27,756 nt of DNA from a virus, in the IMG/VR virus record IMGVR_UViG_3300037875_000660, positions 1 to 27,756 of that record; one strand, given 5' to 3'. Positions 9,783 through 19,102 of this stretch are shown one piece after another. The position numbers were made by a program, and so were the translations under genes. The notes beneath the pieces were generated by a model. The model made no database searches and was not told the origin of the DNA. It saw nothing but the letters and a program-made list of their open reading frames with translations. Numbering within the stretch: position 1 is the first letter of the stretch; each line of letters starts with the position of its first letter.

Positions 9783-12781
9783 TGGATGATTTAAAGTATA
9801 CCTTTCTAGATTTCGATTTTGAAACTGTAGGTTTTGAAAAAGGAGAAGTCCTAGATATTTGGATGGGCTCTCGTCGGCTTACCCGCAACAAAGGGGCGTC
9901 GCTCACGAGACCAAATACTCCAAATATTATAGAGATATTTGGGCAAACAGAAGAAGATTCTATTCATATAAAAACACCGTTTTATGACGGTAACGAGCAA
10001 GCAAAAAAATTAGCAGAAGAGATCAGATACGAGTTTCAATATAAAGATACTACTGCCGACCTGGAATCCGGCGAAGTTAAATGGAAAACTTTAAGCCATG
10101 AACAAATTAAAAAACATATTTCGGGAGAAGAAGTTCATCCTCAATTGGCTAGGAGGGAAGGAAGATTCCAAACTAGCGACACGGCTAAAACCAGGGATGC
10201 CTTGCATGGATTGTGGTCTTTTGGTCCTTCTGAGCCAAACCGGGCACAGTGGGATACCGGGATAACCATTAGGGGTAGTACGCTAAATAGAAATCTAGCC
10301 GAAAATCTATTTGATATAGAATCACAATCTGAGGCGATAGGAAAAGGACCAGATAGGGCGGCAGCGCTACATAGTTTTGTTGATTATATATCGGGGGCCA
10401 AAGAGAAAGCCGCGAGCGAAGGTAAGACGCTGGCTATGCGGGCATGGAATGCGCCATTCGATATGCGTGTTTTTGCACAAACCATAGATGAAACGGGAGA
10501 TGAGGACTTACTCCGAAAATTTACGAGATTATTTGATGAGTCTGGATCGATTAGATTGGTTGAAGCTTCAGATAAATTTAGAGATATTATGTTTGAGCTG
10601 ACTAAAAGAAGTGACAAAAACCATTTTATGAATTTGGACCACGGAGCGATTCAGAGAAGTTTAGGCAATAGTACTGAGTTAAGAGAAATCGCCGACCGGG
10701 TATACGGCACTCTAAGTGGGCAAGTCACTGACGGTTTACCTTCGCAATATATTAAGGAGAGTACGCTCCTTGGCAACTTAGCCGAGAGAGTCAAAGAGGG
10801 TGAGGGACGTTCTAGTCAAACAGTCGCAGATATAAAAGCTGAAGTTATAGGCAGGATAACTGGACAAAATCAAGAACAGGGCTTTAGAGATTTCGGCGGA
10901 CATCTTGGCAATGTCCAGAGCAACGAAGGAAAAATAGTTGATGCTGTTGCTGAGTTATTACATAATTTAATTAATCCATTAGAGGAACTTGGTCCCACAG
11001 AAACTCTCAGAAGAAGTATGCTTGAGATACGTGCTCTTGATCAAGCAGACCTGGCAAATGAAATTATGCAAAGAGCCGTAATGCCATCCAGCCCAGGCAG
11101 GATAGTTCCCGGCCTTCTATTAGACTTTGGCTCTCCTCCCCCTGCCCCCGAAGGCACCGCACTACATCTTGTTCACAAGCATCTAGGGAATGCGTTGGGC
11201 GGAACTTTACCCGACTTCATGGGCGGAGCTACCTTAAGCTCGGGGAATACTGGTCTTCTCGGAAGTATAATGACCGCCAAGGACAACTATCTCGAGACTA
11301 TAAATGCTGGTAGGCCAAGTGAACATTTGCAAGAGATATTTGGTTTGATCGATGACAATCTAGCAGTTCAATTAAATACGTTAGAAACAACAGGAGGACA
11401 CTCAGCAAGTATTGATGTTGACAATATGGCTAGAATATTAAGAAATGTGTTAGATCAGGGATATAAAAATATAGCGGATCCTGATGTTCAATCCTTTATG
11501 AGCGATGTATTTCATGAAAATGTAATTAAAAGCAGCGAGGATCGCCTTGCTCAGAAATATGGAACATGGGATGAGCTCGATGAAATAGTTCGGGGAAAAC
11601 TAGCATCTCTCGTTGGAAGAACACCAGAAGAAGTCATGGATCCTTCGGCAAAGAATCACTCTGGAAAATCAGGCATAGTGGGGAGCGTGGATCCGGGATT
11701 TCGAGGTAAAGCAAGTATTTTTGCAAAGTCTGCATTTGTTCTTTCGGGGATCGTTTTAATAGCAAACAGGACTGGAGATATAAAGGACCAGGGGTCGAAG
11801 TACAATACGTTGGAGGGCATGTCTCCTTCTGGAGATCCGCTCTTGCACTCTTTTGGTTCAGGAAATAGCCATATGAATAACATGGCTATAAATAATTTGA
11901 TATATAACTTCGATATAGGCTCAGATACGCTTAGGTCTTCCATGCTGGGATATAAGGGAGACCAATTAGCCAATCAGCTTATTGGTAGGGAATTATTTGA
12001 TGATTATACAAATTCCTCAGAAAGAGGAAGTATAGTCCACGGTATTATTGAGCAAGAGTATCTGCAGAAAAAACTTGCACAAAATACTGAACACTATATC
12101 TATTCTTCTGAGTTAGATGTCGCAGGACACGTTGACATAATATTAAATTCCGGTGTTCCGCTAGAAATTAAGACTGTAGCCGACTTCGATGCGTTGAAGG
12201 AATTATCATACCCTAAAGACAAGCACGTATCTCAAGCGAACTTTTACGCGTATGCATTAAACCAACCATACGCACTGATAGGTTATGCTGCGAGAAATGA
12301 TCCTAGCAAAATAAAATATTTTAAAATTGACGTTAATATCAAAAGACTTATGGACGAGGTGGCGATAGTTAGAAACGTCGCAACTAATCTTAAGACGCAG
12401 GGATATCAGATTAGCACATATCCTGTATATCAGCAGTCTCAAGATATGATTAGAAATATGACTCAGAATAAGTATTCAAGAAATCCAGGTGTATATACTT
12501 CTATGCAAAATGGGCTAGTGCATTCAACTGAACGAGAGAATCAGTATTCTGCCATAAAGGGACTGGGCGACTATAAGAAAAGAAATAAAAACACAAATGT
12601 ATTTAGAGGCACTGACCCCAGGGTAGCTCAAAAGAAGTTCAGAAATCGTAGCTCTGAGGGCAGGGGGCCTTCGGGTAATAAAACAAATCATCTGTTTGCT
12701 GGTATAATAAGAAGTAGCCCCAGAGAAAGCGGATACCATCCAGGATCTAGGGCAGAACGTACAGCGACAGCTACCACGTAG
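9782..12781 (+). CDS. Large protein with DEDD-exonuclease-like N terminus and RecB-type PD-(D/E)XK nuclease domain
   Basis: 999 residues, no cysteine seen. N terminus: LDFDFET gives Asp12-x-Glu14, the first motif of DEDD 3'-5' exonucleases; NAPFD (Asn223...Asp227) fits the second. I did not find the third, so this half is tentative. C-terminal half: GSIVHG (His753), GHVD (Asp785), EIK (Glu795, Lys797) and QANFY (Gln818, Tyr822) are the ordered RecB/Cas4-family nuclease motifs, a confident call; the lack of cysteines rules out a Cas4 iron-sulphur cluster. A hydrophobic stretch near residues 644-664 could cross or touch a membrane. The last 80 residues are basic and disordered. It lies between terminase-linked genes, so roles in packaging, head-DNA processing, or ejection with the DNA are all possible. 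Confidence 0.75.
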   Translation: MDDLKYTFLDFDFETVGFEKGEVLDIWMGSRRLTRNKGASLTRPNTPNIIEIFGQTEEDSIHIKTPFYDGNEQAKKLAEEIRYEFQYKDTTADLESGEVKWKTLSHEQIKKHISGEEVHPQLARREGRFQTSDTAKTRDALHGLWSFGPSEPNRAQWDTGITIRGSTLNRNLAENLFDIESQSEAIGKGPDRAAALHSFVDYISGAKEKAASEGKTLAMRAWNAPFDMRVFAQTIDETGDEDLLRKFTRLFDESGSIRLVEASDKFRDIMFELTKRSDKNHFMNLDHGAIQRSLGNSTELREIADRVYGTLSGQVTDGLPSQYIKESTLLGNLAERVKEGEGRSSQTVADIKAEVIGRITGQNQEQGFRDFGGHLGNVQSNEGKIVDAVAELLHNLINPLEELGPTETLRRSMLEIRALDQADLANEIMQRAVMPSSPGRIVPGLLLDFGSPPPAPEGTALHLVHKHLGNALGGTLPDFMGGATLSSGNTGLLGSIMTAKDNYLETINAGRPSEHLQEIFGLIDDNLAVQLNTLETTGGHSASIDVDNMARILRNVLDQGYKNIADPDVQSFMSDVFHENVIKSSEDRLAQKYGTWDELDEIVRGKLASLVGRTPEEVMDPSAKNHSGKSGIVGSVDPGFRGKASIFAKSAFVLSGIVLIANRTGDIKDQGSKYNTLEGMSPSGDPLLHSFGSGNSHMNNMAINNLIYNFDIGSDTLRSSMLGYKGDQLANQLIGRELFDDYTNSSERGSIVHGIIEQEYLQKKLAQNTEHYIYSSELDVAGHVDIILNSGVPLEIKTVADFDALKELSYPKDKHVSQANFYAYALNQPYALIGYAARNDPSKIKYFKIDVNIKRLMDEVAIVRNVATNLKTQGYQISTYPVYQQSQDMIRNMTQNKYSRNPGVYTSMQNGLVHSTERENQYSAIKGLGDYKKRNKNTNVFRGTDPRVAQKKFRNRSSEGRGPSGNKTNHLFAGIIRSSPRESGYHPGSRAERTATATT

Positions 12782-12789
12782 GAGATAAG

Positions 12790-13317
12790 ATGGCCAGACA
12801 TACCATAATACAGGACTACATGGGTAAGAAGATGGGTGACTTTTTATCCGGCGTGATAGGAGATTTAAATCCCATATCGGTAGCTAGGGGACAACAAGCA
12901 TCAAAGAATAGTATTACTGGAAATGTGAAAGCTATCAAAGACCTGATGCTAACCAAGAAGGGGAAGGGCATGTCGCTATCTGATTTTTTTTCCGGTAAAA
13001 GGATACACACAGACATGCAGTCCGGCAATAAAGCTAGATTCGGCCGAATAATAAGCGATGGAAGCGATGATGCTAGAGCATCCGTAAGGGCGGTGGCCGC
13101 GGGTACGATAGCTGCTTACGGAGCTGCCCCGGTACTACTCGGCGAGGATAATATAGTAAGTAGGACAATAGAAGGTGGAGCAGCTATTGGTATGCACGCA
13201 GGAATAATTGCGGCTTCAATAAGATCTGGTGGATCTGGACCAATGTTCGGTGTTGGCTATGCGGGGTTTGCAGCAGTTAACGCTATACGTCAGGGTAATA
13301 ATTTTGGACCATTCTAA
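12790..13317 (+). CDS. Basic Gly/Ala-rich protein with hydrophobic segments, probable virion protein
   Basis: 175 residues. The AGGAG ribosome site overlaps the previous stop. The N-terminal 90 residues are basic. Residues 98-118 (ASVRAVAAGTIAAYGAAPVLL) and 128-145 (GGAAIGMHAGIIAAS) are weakly hydrophobic, Gly/Ala-rich segments like those of membrane-inserting peptides. The C terminus is short and aromatic (NNFGPF). It is the first of three such genes in a row. Known internal or ejection proteins of other phages share this style, but I see no homology, so the role is inference. Confidence 0.7.
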   Translation: MARHTIIQDYMGKKMGDFLSGVIGDLNPISVARGQQASKNSITGNVKAIKDLMLTKKGKGMSLSDFFSGKRIHTDMQSGNKARFGRIISDGSDDARASVRAVAAGTIAAYGAAPVLLGEDNIVSRTIEGGAAIGMHAGIIAASIRSGGSGPMFGVGYAGFAAVNAIRQGNNFGPF

Positions 13318-13329
13318 GGAGTAATAAAC

Positions 13330-14355
13330 ATGGGTAGAGTCGCAACAATAAAAGCCCTCCTCAAAAATACCATAGGTGTTGCTAATAGGGGAGCAGAGGC
13401 CGCTAAAAGAGTATCGAAGTCGCTAGACAGTTACAAGGCTTCACCCGGGAAATATACGGGCTATTCTGCTAGAAACTTCGATTCCGGTATTGGGATGCTA
13501 GGCTTTGGCGCCGGAGCACATGTCGCCGGCACATCTTTTCAAGATGCATTCGGTGATCAACTCTCACCTATGCAGAACTTTCTGGTGGGTGGAGCGACAA
13601 AGGCCTTAACCACTGCGGCTGCAATGAGGGGTTTTACTCATTTTGGCAGAGCCGGTATGGCAAAATTCGGAGGTGGGAATGAATTAAGGACGCTAAAGAA
13701 AGATCTACCCGGTAGAAAGAAACTGGACAAAGCTAAGCGAAGGGCCCAAAAGGCCGCAAGGATACAAGACGACTTAGATCAAGACTTCCACGCAACTGGG
13801 GAAGCCCTGAGAATCGGCCTTAGACCAACCGAGCGTGTAGTCGCATGGCAACATGGTGGCGCCTACGGGACTACTCTTACAAGACATAGGGGCATGCCAA
13901 GGGCTACACGTAAGACTGTCGATAGGCTCAATCGTACCCAAAAGGGCGGAACACTATTACGTGAAAAACCCGTCAAAGTCGATGGCGTAAAGCAAAAAAG
14001 TAATATGGAAAAGGTGAAAAATGTACTTGCTGTAGAGCGGGCCCAAAAATTTAGCTCTCTGGGTATTCTGGCGAAAGGCTTCGCACTTCCCGGAATGTTA
14101 CTAGGTCCCATGCTAGGTAAAGGTACATTGGGTAAGGTGAAAGACCCGGTAATGAGCTTCATTGGAAAATCCATGCCATTATCAATATATGGAGGAGCTC
14201 TTGCCGGCATCGGTGGAGGTATCTGGAGTCGCAACCGTGGAAACGGTTTGGGCCCCGTCGCTGGACCCAGGAGTAGACAGAGTAGAAGTTTTTCAAACAT
14301 AAATCATAACGCAACCCTTAGTGCACATGGAATGAATTCAAATGTCTTACGATAG
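13330..14355 (+). CDS. Basic Gly-rich protein with hydrophobic segments, probable virion protein
   Basis: 341 residues. AAGGAG at the previous stop. Residues 52-68 and 84-100 are Gly/Ala-rich and hydrophobic. Residues 118-150 are strongly basic and probably helical (RKKLDKAKRRAQKAARI). Residues 243-265 and 280-299 are again hydrophobic (LGILAKGFALPGMLLGPML; IYGGALAGIGGGIW). The basic middle between membrane-like ends suggests a protein that contacts both DNA and lipid, but this is inferred. It overlaps the next gene by 14 bases. Confidence 0.7.
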   Translation: MGRVATIKALLKNTIGVANRGAEAAKRVSKSLDSYKASPGKYTGYSARNFDSGIGMLGFGAGAHVAGTSFQDAFGDQLSPMQNFLVGGATKALTTAAAMRGFTHFGRAGMAKFGGGNELRTLKKDLPGRKKLDKAKRRAQKAARIQDDLDQDFHATGEALRIGLRPTERVVAWQHGGAYGTTLTRHRGMPRATRKTVDRLNRTQKGGTLLREKPVKVDGVKQKSNMEKVKNVLAVERAQKFSSLGILAKGFALPGMLLGPMLGKGTLGKVKDPVMSFIGKSMPLSIYGGALAGIGGGIWSRNRGNGLGPVAGPRSRQSRSFSNINHNATLSAHGMNSNVLR

Positions 14356-15139
14356 AATAATTTCGACTGCTGGCTTCCAGCCCTTAACTTCGGCGTCAAG
14401 TACTGAGAATATGGGCTTCGGCCATATGGCTGCCGACATAGGGATAGCTATTGGCCTAGAAAGTCTTGGTGCAGGACTAGCTGGGTATCAAGGCGGATTT
14501 GGTGGTGGTAAACCTTTAATGGGGATGATAAAACCATTTTGGACAGGTAGATTCACATCAGATGGTGTCCATCGATCCGGCATCGAAGTACTAAGAAGAC
14601 AAGCGGCTTCAGTGGATGCAATCCTCCAAGGCAATGCGCCACCACGCAGAGGCAATTGGGACGCTTTTGATGATTTACATGATAATACCTATAAGACTAT
14701 GGACCGGAAGCAGATGTTTGAACGAATCCAGCGTCTTCGGGAGAAAGCAAGCGAGAAATATGAGCCGGGGCATGCAAAAGCCGGAAAATATAAACATGGC
14801 GGTAAACTCCATGGAAGAGCAAAAGCTCTAGGTACTACACTTGGTAAAATAAGCATAGGGGTAGCTTTAAGGACACTTAGTCGCGCTTGGGTAGCTAACG
14901 ACTTATTTTCTATGGCGCTTGGAGGCGCAATGGCGGTAACCCAGGGGTTGGAGACGTTTCAATATAATAGAGCTGCCGAAGAGCCTTCAGCCTGGGGAAC
15001 AGACATAGATCTAGGAGCTGGCTTCGCAGAGACAAAAAGTAGTTTTACTCAAAGGCAGCGAGCCATGCAAGCCATACATAACTCGCAAATGAATACAAGG
15101 GCCGCAATGGGCAACGAAGCGACATTCATGCATGTCTAA
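14342..15139 (+). CDS. Basic protein with hydrophobic segments, probable virion protein
   Basis: 265 residues. The start lies inside the previous gene with a weak ribosome site, so coupling is likely. Residues 29-56 are Gly/Ala-rich and hydrophobic; 60-160 are mixed and charged with a basic stretch (HAKAGKYKHGGKLHGRAK); 167-195 are hydrophobic again. The end (SFTQRQRAMQAIHNSQMNT) is amphipathic and loosely like the end of the preceding protein (SFSNINHNATLSAHGMNS). It overlaps the terminase by eight bases. Confidence 0.68.
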   Translation: MSYDRIISTAGFQPLTSASSTENMGFGHMAADIGIAIGLESLGAGLAGYQGGFGGGKPLMGMIKPFWTGRFTSDGVHRSGIEVLRRQAASVDAILQGNAPPRRGNWDAFDDLHDNTYKTMDRKQMFERIQRLREKASEKYEPGHAKAGKYKHGGKLHGRAKALGTTLGKISIGVALRTLSRAWVANDLFSMALGGAMAVTQGLETFQYNRAAEEPSAWGTDIDLGAGFAETKSSFTQRQRAMQAIHNSQMNTRAAMGNEATFMHV

Positions 15140-17177
15140 AGAAAAGGAAGAGTCTCGCGAAATCAGGATCGCGGGTGAAAAACCTATTAAAATAGGTATT
15201 GATCATAGCGAAAACTATATACCTATGGATAACTACAAGGACAATAACTATAAACCTATAATCAAAAGGGATTGTCATTTCTGTAAAAAATGCGTAAGCT
15301 ACTATAAAGAAATGCACGATAACGGAATAACCTCTGAGCCATTCATGCCTGCCTGTGAAGGCGACTATCGACTGCTAGCCAAGAAGATGAAAGATCAAGG
15401 CTTATCTGACGAAGAGTTACAGAGCTACAAGATACTACAAGACCCAGTCGCTTGGGCTAAGTTCGAGTTCGATTGGGAAGCCAGATGGTATCAGGAAGAG
15501 ATTATGCGATGTTCATCTCAGTTTAAGGCGATACGCGCAGGACGTCGTGTCGGCAAAACTGAAGCGATGAGCGTTCTTGCTCTTTGGAAATTATTTACTA
15601 ATGGTGGATTAATTGATAGACAATTTGAGATATTAGTACTCGCCCCGTATCAGCCACAGGTCGCAAAGATTTTTGACACTATGCGTGATTTTATACGTCG
15701 GTCCTCTACACTAAACATGCCAGGCATGATCAAGAGGAATGTCCTTAATCCACAAATGATTGAATTCAGCTCAGGTGGAGTTATCCGAGGCTGGTCTTCT
15801 GGCGCACATTCGGGCGCAAAATCCGATAAGGTTCGCGGCCAAGACGCAGACTTTATCATCATGGACGAAGTTGATTATATCAATGACAGCGACATCGAAG
15901 TAATCATGGCGATAATGGCTTCTCACCCGACTTGCGAACTCATTGTCTCGTCCACACCTACCGGAATACGAAAAAAACTTTATAACTGGTGCTATGACAA
16001 AAGCCAGGGATTTAAAGAATTTTGGTTTATATCTGCTGAGTCTCCTAGTTGGACTCCAAAAGTAGATCATATGTTTAAGCAGAACTATTCACAAACTGGA
16101 TATAATCGAGAATTTCTAGCCGAATTTGGTGACGAAGCAGAGGGTGTGTTCCGAAGTGAGGATGTGAACAGGACTCTTGCCGACTATACCTATGAGGATT
16201 GTATTCCGCATGCTGAGTCTAAATATGTTATTGGAGTCGATTGGGGTAAAACTACGGGTACGCATATCGTCGTGGTAGAGTCTATGAATCTTGATGGCAA
16301 GATAATATATAAGTCTGTTGAAAAGCATATAATAAGAACTCAGGAATTTCAGCAAATAGAAGCTATAAAAAAGATAATGGATCTAGATAAAAAATGGGGT
16401 AATCAAACTGCATTTATTTATGTGGATGCCGGGTATGGACATGTCCAAGTTGAAATGATGTGGAAATATGATGTAGACTATCCGCAGGAAAGAACTAGAT
16501 ATAAAGAGCGCGTTAAGCCCATAACAATGAATAAGAACATAGAAATATCAGATCCCATTAGTGGGCTTCCCATTAAAAAACCCGTGAAGCAATTCATGGT
16601 TGATGCCTCGTCTAGGTCAGTAGAAATGAGACAGATTATATTTCCTGCCTCCGAAGATACAACAACGCGGATAGTTCCTAGCGAAATTCCTTTCGCAAAT
16701 ATTGGGATTTTGCAACAAATGAGGAACTTTAAGATTGTAAAATATAGCCCCACAGGCGTGCCCACCTATTCTCAAGACTATGAACATACACTCACGGCGT
16801 GGATGCTTGCGATTATGGGTCATATACTTGAGTTTAGTGATATGAAAAAAATAGAGTACATTATGGATGTTGCGTATTCTGTTGGATTCAGTAGTGATTC
16901 TGATCAGGATCAGCAATTCCCAGAACTTGCCAAGCTAGATAAAGAGGTTGGATTAGACGAAGCTAAATTATTCCAAAAGAAAATGCAAAAAGATTTGAAG
17001 CCACAAAAAAGGTCCGATGAAGATCAGGGAGAAAATTTGATAGCTGGTTCAGATATAGGGCTATATGTTTCCAGACGTCAAACTATTGTCAGAACTAAGG
17101 GCGAGTCGATAAAGCCTAGAACCGGCTATTATGGGAAAAGCCCTAGAAGTAATTATCGGGGCAGGAGAAATATATAA
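15132..17177 (+). CDS. terL: Terminase large subunit (packaging ATPase and nuclease)
   Basis: 681 residues. It drives DNA into the prohead with ATP and cuts the concatemer. ATPase: Walker A AGRRVGKT (136-143) and Walker B FIIMDE (241-246), with the following SSTPTG coupling motif (273-278). Nuclease, RNase H fold: VIGVDWG (Asp370), YVDAGYG (Asp432) and DYEH (Asp549, His552). The N terminus carries an extra Cys48-x2-Cys51-x2-Cys54...Cys75 cluster that most terminases lack. The C-terminal 70 residues are basic and disordered (ends YRGRRNI). The stop overlaps the next ATG (TAATG). Confidence 0.95.
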   Translation: MSKEKEESREIRIAGEKPIKIGIDHSENYIPMDNYKDNNYKPIIKRDCHFCKKCVSYYKEMHDNGITSEPFMPACEGDYRLLAKKMKDQGLSDEELQSYKILQDPVAWAKFEFDWEARWYQEEIMRCSSQFKAIRAGRRVGKTEAMSVLALWKLFTNGGLIDRQFEILVLAPYQPQVAKIFDTMRDFIRRSSTLNMPGMIKRNVLNPQMIEFSSGGVIRGWSSGAHSGAKSDKVRGQDADFIIMDEVDYINDSDIEVIMAIMASHPTCELIVSSTPTGIRKKLYNWCYDKSQGFKEFWFISAESPSWTPKVDHMFKQNYSQTGYNREFLAEFGDEAEGVFRSEDVNRTLADYTYEDCIPHAESKYVIGVDWGKTTGTHIVVVESMNLDGKIIYKSVEKHIIRTQEFQQIEAIKKIMDLDKKWGNQTAFIYVDAGYGHVQVEMMWKYDVDYPQERTRYKERVKPITMNKNIEISDPISGLPIKKPVKQFMVDASSRSVEMRQIIFPASEDTTTRIVPSEIPFANIGILQQMRNFKIVKYSPTGVPTYSQDYEHTLTAWMLAIMGHILEFSDMKKIEYIMDVAYSVGFSSDSDQDQQFPELAKLDKEVGLDEAKLFQKKMQKDLKPQKRSDEDQGENLIAGSDIGLYVSRRQTIVRTKGESIKPRTGYYGKSPRSNYRGRRNI

Positions 17178-19102
17178 TGGGTTTATTCGCTAAAAAACCA
17201 GGCAAGTATAAGAAGGAAAGGGTCCTTCAGGATAATTTTAACAAGCCGGTTAGAAGAGAAAATACGAATCAAGAGGATCTTGCCGAAGAGCTTGCTAAAA
17301 ATACTTTCGGACCTATCAAAAGAAATATAGATCTTGCCAATAAGCTCCTACCATTATTCGAAGAAAAATGTAGAGCCACTCATATCTTTGTTCCTGAAAT
17401 TATGACTGAAGTTAGATCGGCAGTCAAAAGAAAAGATAGTTCAAACATACTGGGTGATAAAATTAGTTTTGCGCTATTTTTAACCTGCATCAAAAAATAC
17501 GAAGAGCTAAAGATAGAGTACGCATTAACTATACAAGATAGTATTTCCGACAACCCAGAAATGGCCGCGAGATCTGTAACTAGATTAAAATCTAGAGTAA
17601 TTGCAGGTATCTCGGAAGAGGATTATCTGCTATTTGTATCTCTTTGGTTACTGAACTATTCAGCTTCTAAGTACCAGCAAATATTTAATGTCCCGATGGC
17701 CACGAGTATCGCGAATAAGCACTCTGAAGGAGCTGGGGCCACAGCTCAGGGCGTAGCTATTCTAATATCCGCCACTGCTTTTGCTACAGCCGTTGATACG
17801 ATATATGAAAATTTAAATGATTTATATAATTTAAGGCGCACAAATGTCCATACCGATGAAACTCCAATTTTGGAGGGCAACAGATTAGATCAGCTTGCGC
17901 TTAAAAAAGTATCTGAAGGCGACTACGAGACGATACTTAATTTCGCCGTGCGATACATATATTCATCTGGAGATCAAAAATATGATCCTTGGATAAATTA
18001 TCTAACAACAAGACAAACCAGAAACGCGTCTATAGATGCGTATAAATATTATCCTGCGTATTCAAAAGAGATTTTTTTAAAGATAAATTCTTTTTCTGAT
18101 AAAGACGATCACGATACAGACTATGTCCAATCAGCATTAAGTGAAGAATTCGATCAGAGATTCGCAGAAAGGTTTAGATATAATACTAATGGACTAATCG
18201 GGCTTAGTCAGACATTGCAGAAGTCCGCCGCCAGAAACAATGCATTCTTGTTAACCGCAGGCCAAAGCGCTAGTTACCGTATGAAAAAGAGCCAGACTTG
18301 CTGCCTAGTCCGGATTCTCACTCTCTCTACACAAATTACAAAAAGAGATATCAAGATAATGCGGAGTCTTTTGAGATGTGCGTCATCATCAATAACAATA
18401 ACCGAAAGTGAGAAGGCAGGCATTACTATAGCAGATCTAAAGGCTTTTGACGGTATAAATTATGCAGTCACATATGCTAGATCGGTATTTGCCTCGCTAT
18501 TAGGTCAACTAGGGAATAATATATATAACAATATAAATGATAATGTGGAACGAAGTATCGGAGTAAAGTGTTTAGCATTCTTCAATTTACAGCAGTTATT
18601 TATTGAAGAAGCAGAAGCCCTCGTGTCGAAGTTTAACAATGAGTCCAATATGGTTTTTGGAGATGAGTACAGAAGGTATTTGAATTCTGACAATACCATA
18701 AAAGAAAGATATAGGCTGCGATTGCTGAATGACACCCAATATATTCTCTCTAGGATATTGGATGAAGCCCTATATGAATGCAGTGATATATCCGATGATA
18801 TCGCTGATGAGAACATCAATGCCACAGTAAGCGGTTTGGAATTACCCTCAGAACAGTATACAATTGATATTCCAGAAGATGTGCTAGATGAATACTTCTC
18901 GGATAGTCAGCCGATACAGCTGAACACAAAGTCTAGCCTATTCGAGGATCGTTCGAAGCTCTTTATACCTGCGATAGATAGGGTGGGTGGCTTAGAAACT
19001 TCCGAGGAAGTTATTAGAAATATACTAAGAACTTGTAAAATAGAACTTAGCACAGAAGAAATAAAACGGATGTTAAAGGATACAGATGGGACTTCTAGGT
19101 AG
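17177..19102 (+). CDS. Unknown 641-residue helical protein between terminase and portal
   Basis: Mostly helical and charged; residues 1-40 are basic and disordered. A hydrophobic Ala-rich stretch lies around 188-206 (GVAILISATAFATAVDTIY). The C-terminal third is acidic (ISDDIADENIN...DVLDEYFSD). I recognise no domain. A protein between large terminase and portal that overlaps both (1 and 17 bases) is probably a head or neck component made in step with the portal; that is inference from position. Confidence 0.75.
   Translation: MGLFAKKPGKYKKERVLQDNFNKPVRRENTNQEDLAEELAKNTFGPIKRNIDLANKLLPLFEEKCRATHIFVPEIMTEVRSAVKRKDSSNILGDKISFALFLTCIKKYEELKIEYALTIQDSISDNPEMAARSVTRLKSRVIAGISEEDYLLFVSLWLLNYSASKYQQIFNVPMATSIANKHSEGAGATAQGVAILISATAFATAVDTIYENLNDLYNLRRTNVHTDETPILEGNRLDQLALKKVSEGDYETILNFAVRYIYSSGDQKYDPWINYLTTRQTRNASIDAYKYYPAYSKEIFLKINSFSDKDDHDTDYVQSALSEEFDQRFAERFRYNTNGLIGLSQTLQKSAARNNAFLLTAGQSASYRMKKSQTCCLVRILTLSTQITKRDIKIMRSLLRCASSSITITESEKAGITIADLKAFDGINYAVTYARSVFASLLGQLGNNIYNNINDNVERSIGVKCLAFFNLQQLFIEEAEALVSKFNNESNMVFGDEYRRYLNSDNTIKERYRLRLLNDTQYILSRILDEALYECSDISDDIADENINATVSGLELPSEQYTIDIPEDVLDEYFSDSQPIQLNTKSSLFEDRSKLFIPAIDRVGGLETSEEVIRNILRTCKIELSTEEIKRMLKDTDGTSR

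Noticed and set aside
9782-12781. Reading the nuclease as a Cas4 protein or a defence gene
   Set aside because: It has RecB/Cas4-family active-site motifs, but I see no cysteines for the Cas4 cluster, no CRISPR genes, and it sits in a virion gene block.
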